Shown here: piece by piece, positions 42,844 through 50,572 of the stretch
Numbering within the stretch: the stretch's first letter is position 1
Layout of the letters: the number at the start of each line of letters is the position of its first letter
Source: Paraburkholderia caribensis
Lineage (GTDB): Bacteria > Pseudomonadota > Gammaproteobacteria > Burkholderiales > Burkholderiaceae
DNA: 64,000 nucleotides
Assembly (NCBI RefSeq): GCF_002902945.1
Contig: NZ_CP026102.1
Span: 1,240,001 to 1,304,000, forward strand
Direction of reading: 5' to 3'
The notes under the pieces: generated by a model
What the model was told of the DNA's origin: nothing
What the model saw: the letters and a program-made list of their open reading frames with translations, nothing else
Databases searched by the model: none
Program-made: the position numbers and the translations under genes

Positions 42844-43751
42844 TGAGCACGACGCTTGAATCTTCCCCTCGCGTGTCGCGGCGGCGTCATGCGCGCAAGA
42901 AGCGCTTTTCTCCGTCGCGGCTCGGCATCTATGGCTTTCTGGTTATCGCCGCGCTGTTCTTCCTGTTGCCGCTCTACGTGATGCTCGTGACGTCGGTGAA
43001 GCCGATGGACGAAATTCGCCTGGGCAATCTGCTCGCGCTGCCGGCGCATTTCACGCTGCAACCGTGGAGCGACGCGTGGCAGTCGGCGTGCACGGGGCTC
43101 GATTGCAACGGCATCCGCGTGGGCTTCTGGAACTCGGTGCGTATCGTCGTGCCGAGCACGCTGTTCTCGATCGTGATCGGCGCGATCAACGGCTATGCGC
43201 TGTCGTTCTGGCGGCCGCGCGGCGCGGGCGTGTTGTTCGGCGTGCTGCTGCTCGGGGCGTTCATTCCCTATCAGGTGATGATCTACCCAATGGTGCGCGT
43301 GCTGGCGAGCGTGCATCTGTTCAGTTCGCTGCCGGGCATCGTGATCATTCATACGATCTTCGGCATGCCCGTGATGACGCTGCTGTTCCGCAACTACTAC
43401 GCGGGCATTCCGCTGGAACTGTTCAAGGCCGCGCGCATCGACGGCGGCGGATTCTGGCGCATCTTCTTTCAACTGATGCTGCCGATGTCGCTGCCCATCA
43501 TTGTCGTCGCGATGATTCTGCAGGTGACGAACATCTGGAACGACTACCTGCTCGGCCTCGTGTTCGCGGGCACGCGCAACCTGCCGATGACAGTGCAGCT
43601 GAACAACATCATCAACACGACGACGGGCGAGAAGATCTACAACGTCAACATGGCGGCGACGATCCTGACTTCCGTGGTGCCGCTCGCCGTGTATTTCATT
43701 TCGGGCCGCTGGTTCGTGCGCGGCATTGCGTCCGGCGCCGTGAAGGGTTGA
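42843..43751 (+). CDS. Sugar ABC transporter permease (second subunit)
   Basis: This 302-aa inner-membrane protein of the MalG/UgpE type has six segments and the EAA loop GIPLELFKAARIDGGGFWRIFFQLMLPM. It forms the channel with the preceding permease. It is followed after 10 bases by the ATPase gene. Confidence 0.93.
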   Translation: MSTTLESSPRVSRRRHARKKRFSPSRLGIYGFLVIAALFFLLPLYVMLVTSVKPMDEIRLGNLLALPAHFTLQPWSDAWQSACTGLDCNGIRVGFWNSVRIVVPSTLFSIVIGAINGYALSFWRPRGAGVLFGVLLLGAFIPYQVMIYPMVRVLASVHLFSSLPGIVIIHTIFGMPVMTLLFRNYYAGIPLELFKAARIDGGGFWRIFFQLMLPMSLPIIVVAMILQVTNIWNDYLLGLVFAGTRNLPMTVQLNNIINTTTGEKIYNVNMAATILTSVVPLAVYFISGRWFVRGIASGAVKG

Positions 43752-43761
43752 AGGGGCGAAT

Positions 43762-44874
43762 ATGGCTACCGTATCGAACATCGCGAACGCGAACGTTGCA
43801 AACGTCGCGGTCCGCGACCTGAAGATCCAGCTCGGCGCGAACACGGTGATCGACGCGCTCGATCTCGACGTGCGCGCAGGCGAATTCGTCGTGCTGCTCG
43901 GACCGTCGGGTTGCGGCAAGTCGACGCTGCTGCACAGCATTGCCGGATTGATCGACGTGACGGAAGGCAGCATCGAGATCGGCGGCGAGGACATGACGTG
44001 GGCCGATCCGAAAGACCGGCGCATCGCGCTCGTGTTCCAGTCGTATGCGCTGTATCCGACGATGAGCGTCGAGCGCAATCTGTCGTTCGCGCTGCGCATC
44101 AACGGCACGCCGAAAGCGGAGATCGAGCGGCGCGTGGCGCGCGCATCGGACATGCTGCAACTCGGGCCGCTGCTCAAGCGCAAGCCGTCGCAGCTGTCGG
44201 GCGGACAGCGGCAACGGGTGGCGATCGGCCGTGCGATCGTGCGCGAAGCCGACGTGTTTCTGTTCGATGAGCCGCTCTCGAATCTCGATGCGAAGCTGCG
44301 CACGGAATTGCGTCGCGAGCTGAAGCAATTGCATCAACGTCTCGGCGCCACGATGATCTACGTGACGCACGACCAGGTCGAAGCGATGACGCTCGCCACC
44401 CGCATGGCCGTGATGAAGAGCGGCGTGATCCAGCAGTTCGGCACGCCCGCCGAGGTGTACGCACGCCCCGCGAACCTGTTCGTCGCGACCTTTCTCGGCT
44501 CGCCGGCGATGAATCTGCTGAACGGCGCGCTGCATGTCCAAGGTGCGGGCGTGCGCTTCGCGGGCGCGAAACTCGATCTCGACGTGTCGCAATACGCGTT
44601 CGGGGGGCAGCCCGACTACGGCAAGCCGTGTGTGCTTGGCGTGCGGCCCGAAGACGTGCGGGTGCGGATCGGCGCGGACTCGAATCAGCGCGGGCAAGTG
44701 TCGCTTATCGAACCAATGGGCAACCACCGGGTTATCTGGCTCGATTATCATGGCACCCAGATAGCGTCGATCGATCAGGAGAAAACGCCCGTCGCCGTTG
44801 GCGATTCAGTGGCGTTCGCGATCGATGGCGCACATATATCGCTGTTCGACGAGGCGGGCGGGGCGCGCCTCTGA
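43762..44874 (+). CDS. Sugar ABC transporter ATP-binding protein (MalK/UgpC-like)
   Basis: This 370-aa ATPase has Walker A (GPSGCGKST), Q-loop (LVFQSYALYP), signature (LSGGQRQRVAIGRAI), Walker B (VFLFDEPLSNLD), the switch His (YVTHDQVEAMT) and a C-terminal regulatory domain (TOBE-like) that is usual for CUT1 systems and may bind a regulator. It energises the preceding permease pair. Confidence 0.95.
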   Translation: MATVSNIANANVANVAVRDLKIQLGANTVIDALDLDVRAGEFVVLLGPSGCGKSTLLHSIAGLIDVTEGSIEIGGEDMTWADPKDRRIALVFQSYALYPTMSVERNLSFALRINGTPKAEIERRVARASDMLQLGPLLKRKPSQLSGGQRQRVAIGRAIVREADVFLFDEPLSNLDAKLRTELRRELKQLHQRLGATMIYVTHDQVEAMTLATRMAVMKSGVIQQFGTPAEVYARPANLFVATFLGSPAMNLLNGALHVQGAGVRFAGAKLDLDVSQYAFGGQPDYGKPCVLGVRPEDVRVRIGADSNQRGQVSLIEPMGNHRVIWLDYHGTQIASIDQEKTPVAVGDSVAFAIDGAHISLFDEAGGARL

Positions 44875-44910
44875 ACGGCGCGCCCAACACTACAAGCGGA
44901 CGGAGACACC

Positions 44911-45924
44911 GTGGCGACCCTCAAAGATGTAGCGGAGCTGGCGGGCGTGGGGCTCTCGACGGCCTCGCGCGCCATTTCCGGCAAAGGACCCGTATCGGCG
45001 GATGCAGCGGCGCGGGTGCAGGCCGCGATCGCCGAACTCAACTTCCGGCCTTCGTCGATTGGCCGCGCGATGGCCACGCAGCAACTGGGCATCATTGGCC
45101 TGTTCGTGCCGACCTTCTTCGGCTCGTACTACGGCACGATTCTCAAGCAGACCGATCTCGAACTGCGCTCGGTGCATCGGCACGTCGTGGTGGCGACGGG
45201 GTGCGGCGAGTCGACGCCGCGTGAGCAGGCGCTCGAAGCCGTGCAGTTTCTGATCGGGCGCGATTGCGATGGCGTCGTCGTGATCAGTCACGACCTGCAC
45301 GATGAAGATCTCGATCAGTTGCACCGGATGCATCCGAAGATGGTCTTTCTCAACCGTGCGTTCGATGCGTTGCCTGATGCGTCGTTCTGCGCGGATCATC
45401 GGCGCGGCGGTGAGATTGCGGCGGCGACGCTGCTGGAGCACGGGCACCGGAAGATTGCCGTGATCTCGGGGCCTTATACGGCATCTGACAATATCGAGCG
45501 GCTTGACGGTTTCTTCGATGAGCTGGCGCGTCACGGCATTGCGCGTGAGTCGGTGCCGTTGATCGAATCGGACTTTTCGCCGGAAGGCGGGTATGCGGCG
45601 ACGTGCCAGTTGCTTGAATCGAACGTGCCGTTTACGGGGCTTTTTTGTGCCAACGATACGATGGCTGTCAGTGCGCTGGCGCGGTTTCAGCAGTTGGGGA
45701 TTTCGGTGCCCGGCGATGTGTCGGTGATCGGTTACGACGATGATTATTCGGCGGCTTATTCGGCGCCTGCTTTGACGTCGGTGCATATTCCGACTGCTGA
45801 ACTCACGCAGAATGCGGTGCGCTGGCTTATCAACCAGTGCTATGGGACGAAGTGGGATATCTTTCGCGAGTTTCCGGTGACGGTGTCGATGCGGGCTTCG
45901 GTGGGGCCGCCGAAAGCGGCGTGA
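44911..45924 (+). CDS. LacI-family repressor of the beta-glucoside operon
   Basis: This 337-aa regulator starts with GTG after CGGAGA. Its N-terminal helix-turn-helix is ATLKDVAELAGVGLSTASRAISGKGPVS, and the hinge is NFRPSSIGRAM. The effector domain is of the periplasmic-binding type (GIIGLFVPTFFGSYYG, DGVVVISHDL, FCANDTMAVSALARFQQLGISVPGDVSVIGYDD). It is the last gene of the operon and probably binds the operator at 39066. Element copy 3 starts 96 bases after its stop. Confidence 0.92.
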   Translation: MATLKDVAELAGVGLSTASRAISGKGPVSADAAARVQAAIAELNFRPSSIGRAMATQQLGIIGLFVPTFFGSYYGTILKQTDLELRSVHRHVVVATGCGESTPREQALEAVQFLIGRDCDGVVVISHDLHDEDLDQLHRMHPKMVFLNRAFDALPDASFCADHRRGGEIAAATLLEHGHRKIAVISGPYTASDNIERLDGFFDELARHGIARESVPLIESDFSPEGGYAATCQLLESNVPFTGLFCANDTMAVSALARFQQLGISVPGDVSVIGYDDDYSAAYSAPALTSVHIPTAELTQNAVRWLINQCYGTKWDIFREFPVTVSMRASVGPPKAA

Positions 45925-46020
45925 AAATTTGCCGGTGGTTTGGTTTTTGTCTTGCTGGTATCCGCGATTTGCTTTTGCTTTTGCTTTTGCTTTGCGCTGG
46001 CATCCGCGTTACGTTAGCGC

Positions 46021-46630
46021 GCTTCACGCGTTGCCCCTGTGCGGGGCGGCACCTACTTTTCTTTGCCGCCGCAAAGAAAAGTAGGCAAAAGAAAGCGGCT
46101 CACACCGCCAATTCTTGACGTTTGCCCACGGGCCCCCAACGGCCCCACGCTTCACACTGCCGCATATCTATTTGCGTGCGTTGCCAACGCTCTGAATGAG
46201 CGCCTCACCCGCTGCACACACCCGTGTTTCAGCACGCCGCGCCAGATAGTCCACGGCCGCCCAGGTGGCAAACTGTGTGTCGGCCCTCGGTGCTTCACAC
46301 GCTTCACTCCAGACCGATTGCGCACGCGCCCCACCCGGTAAGAGCGCCAAGCCATACGACGCGACAGCCTACACACAGTTTGCCACCTGGGCGGCGCATA
46401 CCATTCGCTGCCGTTTGCTCGGGTACGGGTAATCGAAGCGGGTGAGGCACCTGTTCGAAGCGTTGGCAACGGGCACCAACCAGGGCCACTGGTGTGTGAA
46501 GTGTGGGGACGTTGGGGGCCCGTGGGTAAACGTCAAGGATTGGCGGTGTGAGCCGCTTTCTTTTGCCTACTTTTCTTTGCGGCGGCAAAGAAAAGTAGGT
46601 GCCGCCCCGCACAGGGGCGACGCATGAAGC
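46021..46630. repeat. Nested palindromic element, copy 3
   Basis: This 610-base element has outer hairpins at 46052-46085 and, inverted, at 46566-46599, and internal inverted-repeat arms at 46259-46280 and 46371-46392 around the core 46281-46370. Its left half is nearly identical, over more than 140 bases, to the copy at 31952. On the left, a GCTTTT array (45971-45993) and GCGCTGGCATCCGCG precede it; on the right an inverted CGCGGATGCCAGCGC and, near 46757, CCCCAAGCGTCGCAG follow. It fills most of 45925-46883, which has no gene. Confidence 0.9.
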
Positions 46631-46883
46631 GAGCCAACGTAACGCGGATGCCAGCGCAAAGCCTAAAACACCGAACACCACCGCGCGAAGCACAAAGGCA
46701 CAGACATAGCGCGGACGCCAGCGCCCCCCAAAAAAAACCAAAAAACCAAACCCAAACCCCAAGCGTCGCAGACAAAAAAACACCACCTCCCGGCATACTT
46801 CCCAGCAATCAGCTAACATCAACATTCCCTCAAAGAATTCCAGCCCACGCGCGCAGCGCGCAAAAAATCCTCAGGAACACAGC

Positions 46884-48332
46884 ATGGTCACATCCAGCAG
46901 CTACACTGATACCCGCCTGTTGATCAACAACGAGTGGTGCGACGCCGCCAGCGGCAAGACCCTCGACGTCGTCAATCCCGCCACGGGCAAGCCGATCGGC
47001 AAGGTCGCGCACGCGGGCAAGGCCGATCTGGACCGCGCGCTGGAAGCCGCACAGAAGGGCTTCGAAGCATGGCGCAAGGTGCCCGCCAACGAACGCGCCA
47101 CCACCATGCGCAAGGCCGCCGCCTTCGTGCGCGAGCGCGCCGACAGCATCGCGCGCCTGATGACGCAGGAGCAGGGCAAGCCGTTCGCAGAAGCACGGAT
47201 CGAAGTGCTGTCCGCCGCCGACATCATTGAATGGTTCGCGGACGAAGGCCGTCGCGTTTACGGCCGCGTCGTGCCGTCGCGCAACCTGAATGCGCAATCG
47301 CTCGTCATCAAGGAGCCGATCGGCCCCGTCGCCGCCTTCACGCCGTGGAACTTCCCGGTCAACCAGGTGGTCCGCAAGCTGAGCGCCGCGCTCGCAAGCG
47401 GCTGCTCGTTCCTCGTCAAGGCGCCTGAAGAAACGCCCGCGTCGCCCGCACAGCTGTTGCAGGCGTTCGTCGATGCTGGCGTGCCCGCCGGCACGGTCGG
47501 CCTCGTGTTCGGCGATCCCGCCGAGATTTCGAGCTACCTGATTCCGCATCCCGTCATCCGCAAGGTCACGTTCACAGGCTCGACGCCCGTCGGCAAGCAA
47601 CTCGCCGCGCTCGCCGGCCAGCACATGAAGCGCGCGACCATGGAACTCGGTGGCCATGCGCCCGTGATCGTCGCGGAAGACGCGGACGTCGCGCTCGCCG
47701 TCAAGGCAGCGGGCGGCGCGAAGTTCCGTAACGCGGGCCAGGTCTGCATCTCGCCGACCCGTTTCCTCGTGCACAACAGCATCCGCGAAGAGTTCGCCGC
47801 GGCGCTCGTCAAGCACGCCGAAAGCCTGAAGGTCGGCGACGGCCTCGCTGAAGGCACCCAGCTCGGGCCGCTCGCGAACGCGCGCCGTCTGACGGCGATG
47901 GCGAGCATCATCGAGAACGCGCGCGCCACGGGCGCGACGGTCGCAACGGGCGGCGAGCGCATCGGCTCGGAAGGCAACTTCTTCGCGCCGACCGTGCTGA
48001 CGGACGTGACGCTCGAAGCCGACGTGTTCAACAACGAGCCGTTCGGCCCGATCGCCGCTATCCGCGGCTTCGACAAGCTCGAAGACGCCATCGCCGAAGC
48101 GAACCGTCTGCCGTTCGGTCTCGCGGGCTATGCGTTCACGAAGTCGTTCCGCAACGTCCACCTGCTGTCGCAGAACCTCGAAGTCGGCATGCTGTGGATC
48201 AACCAGCCCGCCACGCCTACGCCGGAAATGCCGTTCGGCGGCGTCAAGGATTCGGGCTACGGCTCGGAAGGCGGACCGGAAGCGATGGAAGCCTATCTCG
48301 TGACGAAGGCCGTCACCGTCATGGCCGTCTAA
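46884..48332 (+). CDS. NAD(P)-dependent aldehyde dehydrogenase, succinate-semialdehyde/alpha-ketoglutarate-semialdehyde type
   Basis: This 482-aa enzyme of the aldehyde dehydrogenase superfamily has FTPWNFPVNQ, the cofactor-binding FTGSTPVGK, the general base Glu in MELGGHAP, and catalytic C288 in NAGQVCIS. The C-terminal MPFGGVKDSGYGSEGG is typical. Overall it matches the GabD-like group: succinate semialdehyde to succinate, or alpha-ketoglutarate semialdehyde to 2-oxoglutarate. The second activity would fit oxidative galacturonate catabolism, whose upstream genes lie 40 kb away, but linkage is not shown. It is a single gene followed by a hairpin. Confidence 0.9.
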   Translation: MVTSSSYTDTRLLINNEWCDAASGKTLDVVNPATGKPIGKVAHAGKADLDRALEAAQKGFEAWRKVPANERATTMRKAAAFVRERADSIARLMTQEQGKPFAEARIEVLSAADIIEWFADEGRRVYGRVVPSRNLNAQSLVIKEPIGPVAAFTPWNFPVNQVVRKLSAALASGCSFLVKAPEETPASPAQLLQAFVDAGVPAGTVGLVFGDPAEISSYLIPHPVIRKVTFTGSTPVGKQLAALAGQHMKRATMELGGHAPVIVAEDADVALAVKAAGGAKFRNAGQVCISPTRFLVHNSIREEFAAALVKHAESLKVGDGLAEGTQLGPLANARRLTAMASIIENARATGATVATGGERIGSEGNFFAPTVLTDVTLEADVFNNEPFGPIAAIRGFDKLEDAIAEANRLPFGLAGYAFTKSFRNVHLLSQNLEVGMLWINQPATPTPEMPFGGVKDSGYGSEGGPEAMEAYLVTKAVTVMAV

Positions 48333-48354
48333 AGTCTGCTGAAAACGCAGACAT

Positions 48355-48379
48355 GCCGCCCGCTGCAATGGCGGGCGGC
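48355..48379. terminator. GC-rich hairpin after the aldehyde dehydrogenase gene
   Basis: GCCGCCCGC and GCGGGCGGC form a 9-bp stem with a 7-nt loop, 23 bases after the stop. There is no T-run. It may help termination. The rest of the gap to 48737 holds no gene that I can support. Confidence 0.45.
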
Positions 48380-48736
48380 CAGTTGTCGGATGCGTATCCC
48401 GAACGCTACGTCGAGCCGGTTCGTCGGACGAATCGAAAGCTGTTGGTAAAACTCCCGATTGGTAGCATCGTCTCCCGCTTCTAGCATGGCGTTCGATGCC
48501 GCACGCTCGCGCATCGCGTGCCTGCACGGTCGCTTCGCTTTCAAACGCGGCAGATCGCTTCCGTTCTACTACTCGCTGGATTGCTGCTGCAAGCTGGACG
48601 TATGCGGCGATTGGCTGCTTTGTCCAGGCCGCGCGCGTGAAAAGAAAAACGAAAACGCACGACGCGCAGGCCCCAACGTGAGGCGCCATTGCGTCTGAAC
48701 GTGGTCCGTTATGTCACGAGTCACTGGAGAGTTTCG

Positions 48737-49225
48737 ATGATCTTTCACGCGTCCATTCCTACGCAAAATCCCGAGCGCGTCGCGCGCACGCTTGCCGAAG
48801 TGTGGGGCGGTTTCGCCGCACCGTTTTCGCCTTTTGAAGGCGCGTGGATGGCGGTGGCGGGCGACGACCGCGGCACGATCATCGAGACCTATCCGAGCAA
48901 CCTCACGCTCACGCCTGGCGACACGCAGGAGCCGCTCGCCTCGATGGCGAACACGCGCGCGCAATACAGCGGCTTTCATATGGCCGTCGCGTCGCCGCTG
49001 TCGGCGGAGCAGGTGATCGCGATCGGCGAGCGCGAAGGGTGGCGAGCGGTGCGCTGCACGCGCGGAAACAACTTTTTCGACGTGATCGAATTATGGATTG
49101 AAAACAGCACGTTGATCGAAGTGCTGACGCCCGAGATGCAGGCGCAGTATCTGGGTTTCGCGACGCCTGAGAACTTCCGCGCGCTCGCCGAGCAAGCTTC
49201 CGCTTCAGTTGTTGCATCGCAATGA
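48737..49225 (+). CDS. Small protein of unknown function, possibly VOC-like
   Basis: This 162-aa protein has no signal and no membrane segment. The sequence FHASIPTQNPERVARTLAEVWGGFAAPF with a later beta-strand/His pattern (YSGFHMAVASPLSAEQVIAIGEREGW) recalls a glyoxalase/VOC half-domain, but the metal ligands are not clear. GGAGA precedes the ATG at 48737. It is followed after 36 bases by a DUF302 gene. Confidence 0.65.
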   Translation: MIFHASIPTQNPERVARTLAEVWGGFAAPFSPFEGAWMAVAGDDRGTIIETYPSNLTLTPGDTQEPLASMANTRAQYSGFHMAVASPLSAEQVIAIGEREGWRAVRCTRGNNFFDVIELWIENSTLIEVLTPEMQAQYLGFATPENFRALAEQASASVVASQ

Positions 49226-49261
49226 CTACACTGCGCTGATGTTCCATCACGGGAGTCTGCG

Positions 49262-49678
49262 ATGACTGATGTAGCGAAATGTCCCGCTTCGGTTGCGACG
49301 TTCAGGAGCGAGCACGGCTTCTCGAACACGGTGGCGCGGTTGCGCGGGCTGCTCGCCGACAGAGGCATGACGATCTTCGTCGATATCGATCAGGCGGACG
49401 CCGCCGCGCAAGTGGGCATGACGCTGCGGCCGACGCGGCTGATCGTGTTCGGGAACCCCAAGGGCGGCACGCCCGTGATGCAGGTGAACCCCTTGGCGGG
49501 GTTGCTGTTGCCGCTCAAGGTGCTTGTGTGGGAGGACGACGCGCGCGTCACATGGCTTGCTATTGATGACATCACTGGCGTGCTCGTGGACGGATATGGG
49601 GTTCAGGCGTCGCTCGTCGAGCCGCTCGCGAAGGCGAAGGCGTTGATTCAGATGGCGGCGGAGCGTGATTCCGGGTGA
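49262..49678 (+). CDS. DUF302 domain protein
   Basis: This 138-aa protein has the DUF302 pattern: FSNTVARLRGLLADRGMTIFVDIDQADAAAQVGMTLRPTRLIVFGNPKGGTPVMQ as strand-helix blocks, with the central FGNPKGGTP motif, and then PLKVLVWEDD. The biochemical role of the family is not established. It has no signal peptide. Element copy 4 begins just downstream. Confidence 0.85.
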   Translation: MTDVAKCPASVATFRSEHGFSNTVARLRGLLADRGMTIFVDIDQADAAAQVGMTLRPTRLIVFGNPKGGTPVMQVNPLAGLLLPLKVLVWEDDARVTWLAIDDITGVLVDGYGVQASLVEPLAKAKALIQMAAERDSG

Positions 49679-49797
49679 GTGGCGACGGAGTGGTTGTTTT
49701 TGTCTGCGACGCGTTGGGGTGGTTTGCTTGCTTTTGCGCTGGGGTTCGCGGTTTTGGTGTTTTGGTGTTTGCGCTGGCATCCGCGCTTCGTTAGCGT

Positions 49798-50404
49798 GCT
49801 TCAGGCGTCGCCCCTGTGCGGGGCGGCACCTACTTTTCTTTGCCGCCGCAAAGAAAAGTAGGCAAAAGAAAGCGGCTCACACCGCCAGCGCTAATTCTTG
49901 CCTGAGGGCCCCCAAAGGTTCTTACGCTTCACACGGCAATCACATCATTCCTGCTCGTTGCCAGCACTCTTGCTGAGCGCCTCACCCGCTTCACGCACCT
50001 GCGTTTCAGCACGCCGCGCCAGATAGTCCACGGCCGCCCAGGTGGCAAACTGTGTGTCGGCTTTCGCGCCATACGCGCCTCACTCCGGACCGTTAGCACA
50101 CGCGTTCCACCCTGTAAGAGCGCTACCCTATACGACGCGACAACCTACACACAGTTTGCCACCTGGGCGGCGCATACCATTCGCTGCCGCTGGCTCATGT
50201 ACGGGTGTTTGAAGTGGGTGAGGCGTTCATTCGAAGCGTTGGCAACGGGCACTACCCAGGGCACGGGCGTGTGAAGTGTGGGGCCGTTGGGGGCCCGTGG
50301 ATAAGAACACGGGCTGGCGGTGTGAGCCGCTTTCTTTTGCCTACTTTTCTTTGCGGCGGCAAAGAAAAGTAGGTGCCGCCCCGCACAGGGGCGACGCTTG
50401 AAGC
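49798..50404. repeat. Nested palindromic element, copy 4
   Basis: This 607-base element has outer hairpins at 49829-49862 and, inverted, at 50340-50373, and internal inverted-repeat arms at 50036-50057 and 50147-50168 around the core 50058-50146. Its left arm shares sequence with the copy at 24055, not with copies 2 and 3. CTGCGACGCGTTGGGG (near 49704) and GCGCTGGCATCCGCG precede it; an inverted CGCGGATGCCAGCGC and an AAAACC-type array (50504-50550) follow. It lies between convergent genes and fills most of 49679-50572, which has no gene. Confidence 0.9.
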
Positions 50405-50572
50405 GAGCTAACGAATCGCGGATGCCAGCGCAAAGCAAAGGTAAACGGACAGAGGCAGCGCATAACCATAAGAAGCCATAACGCGCATGCCAGCCCATAG
50501 GCACAAAACAAAAAACCCAAAACCAAAACCCAAAACCAAAACCCAAAACCGCCCAGCGCGCGCAGCGCTATC

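Noticed and set aside
24055..50404. Insertion sequence or CRISPR interpretation of the four elements
   Set aside because: No transposase, no target-site duplication that I could identify, no regular direct repeats with unique spacers, and no cas genes. The units are large palindromes.
24085..50546. Reading frames encoding RGGTYFSLPPQRKVGKRK and CAGRHLLFFAAAKKSRQKK in each palindromic element
   Set aside because: They are opposite-strand translations of the same hairpin repeat, occur at both ends of every element, have no ribosome site, and do not continue into a conserved protein. They are artefacts of the repeat.
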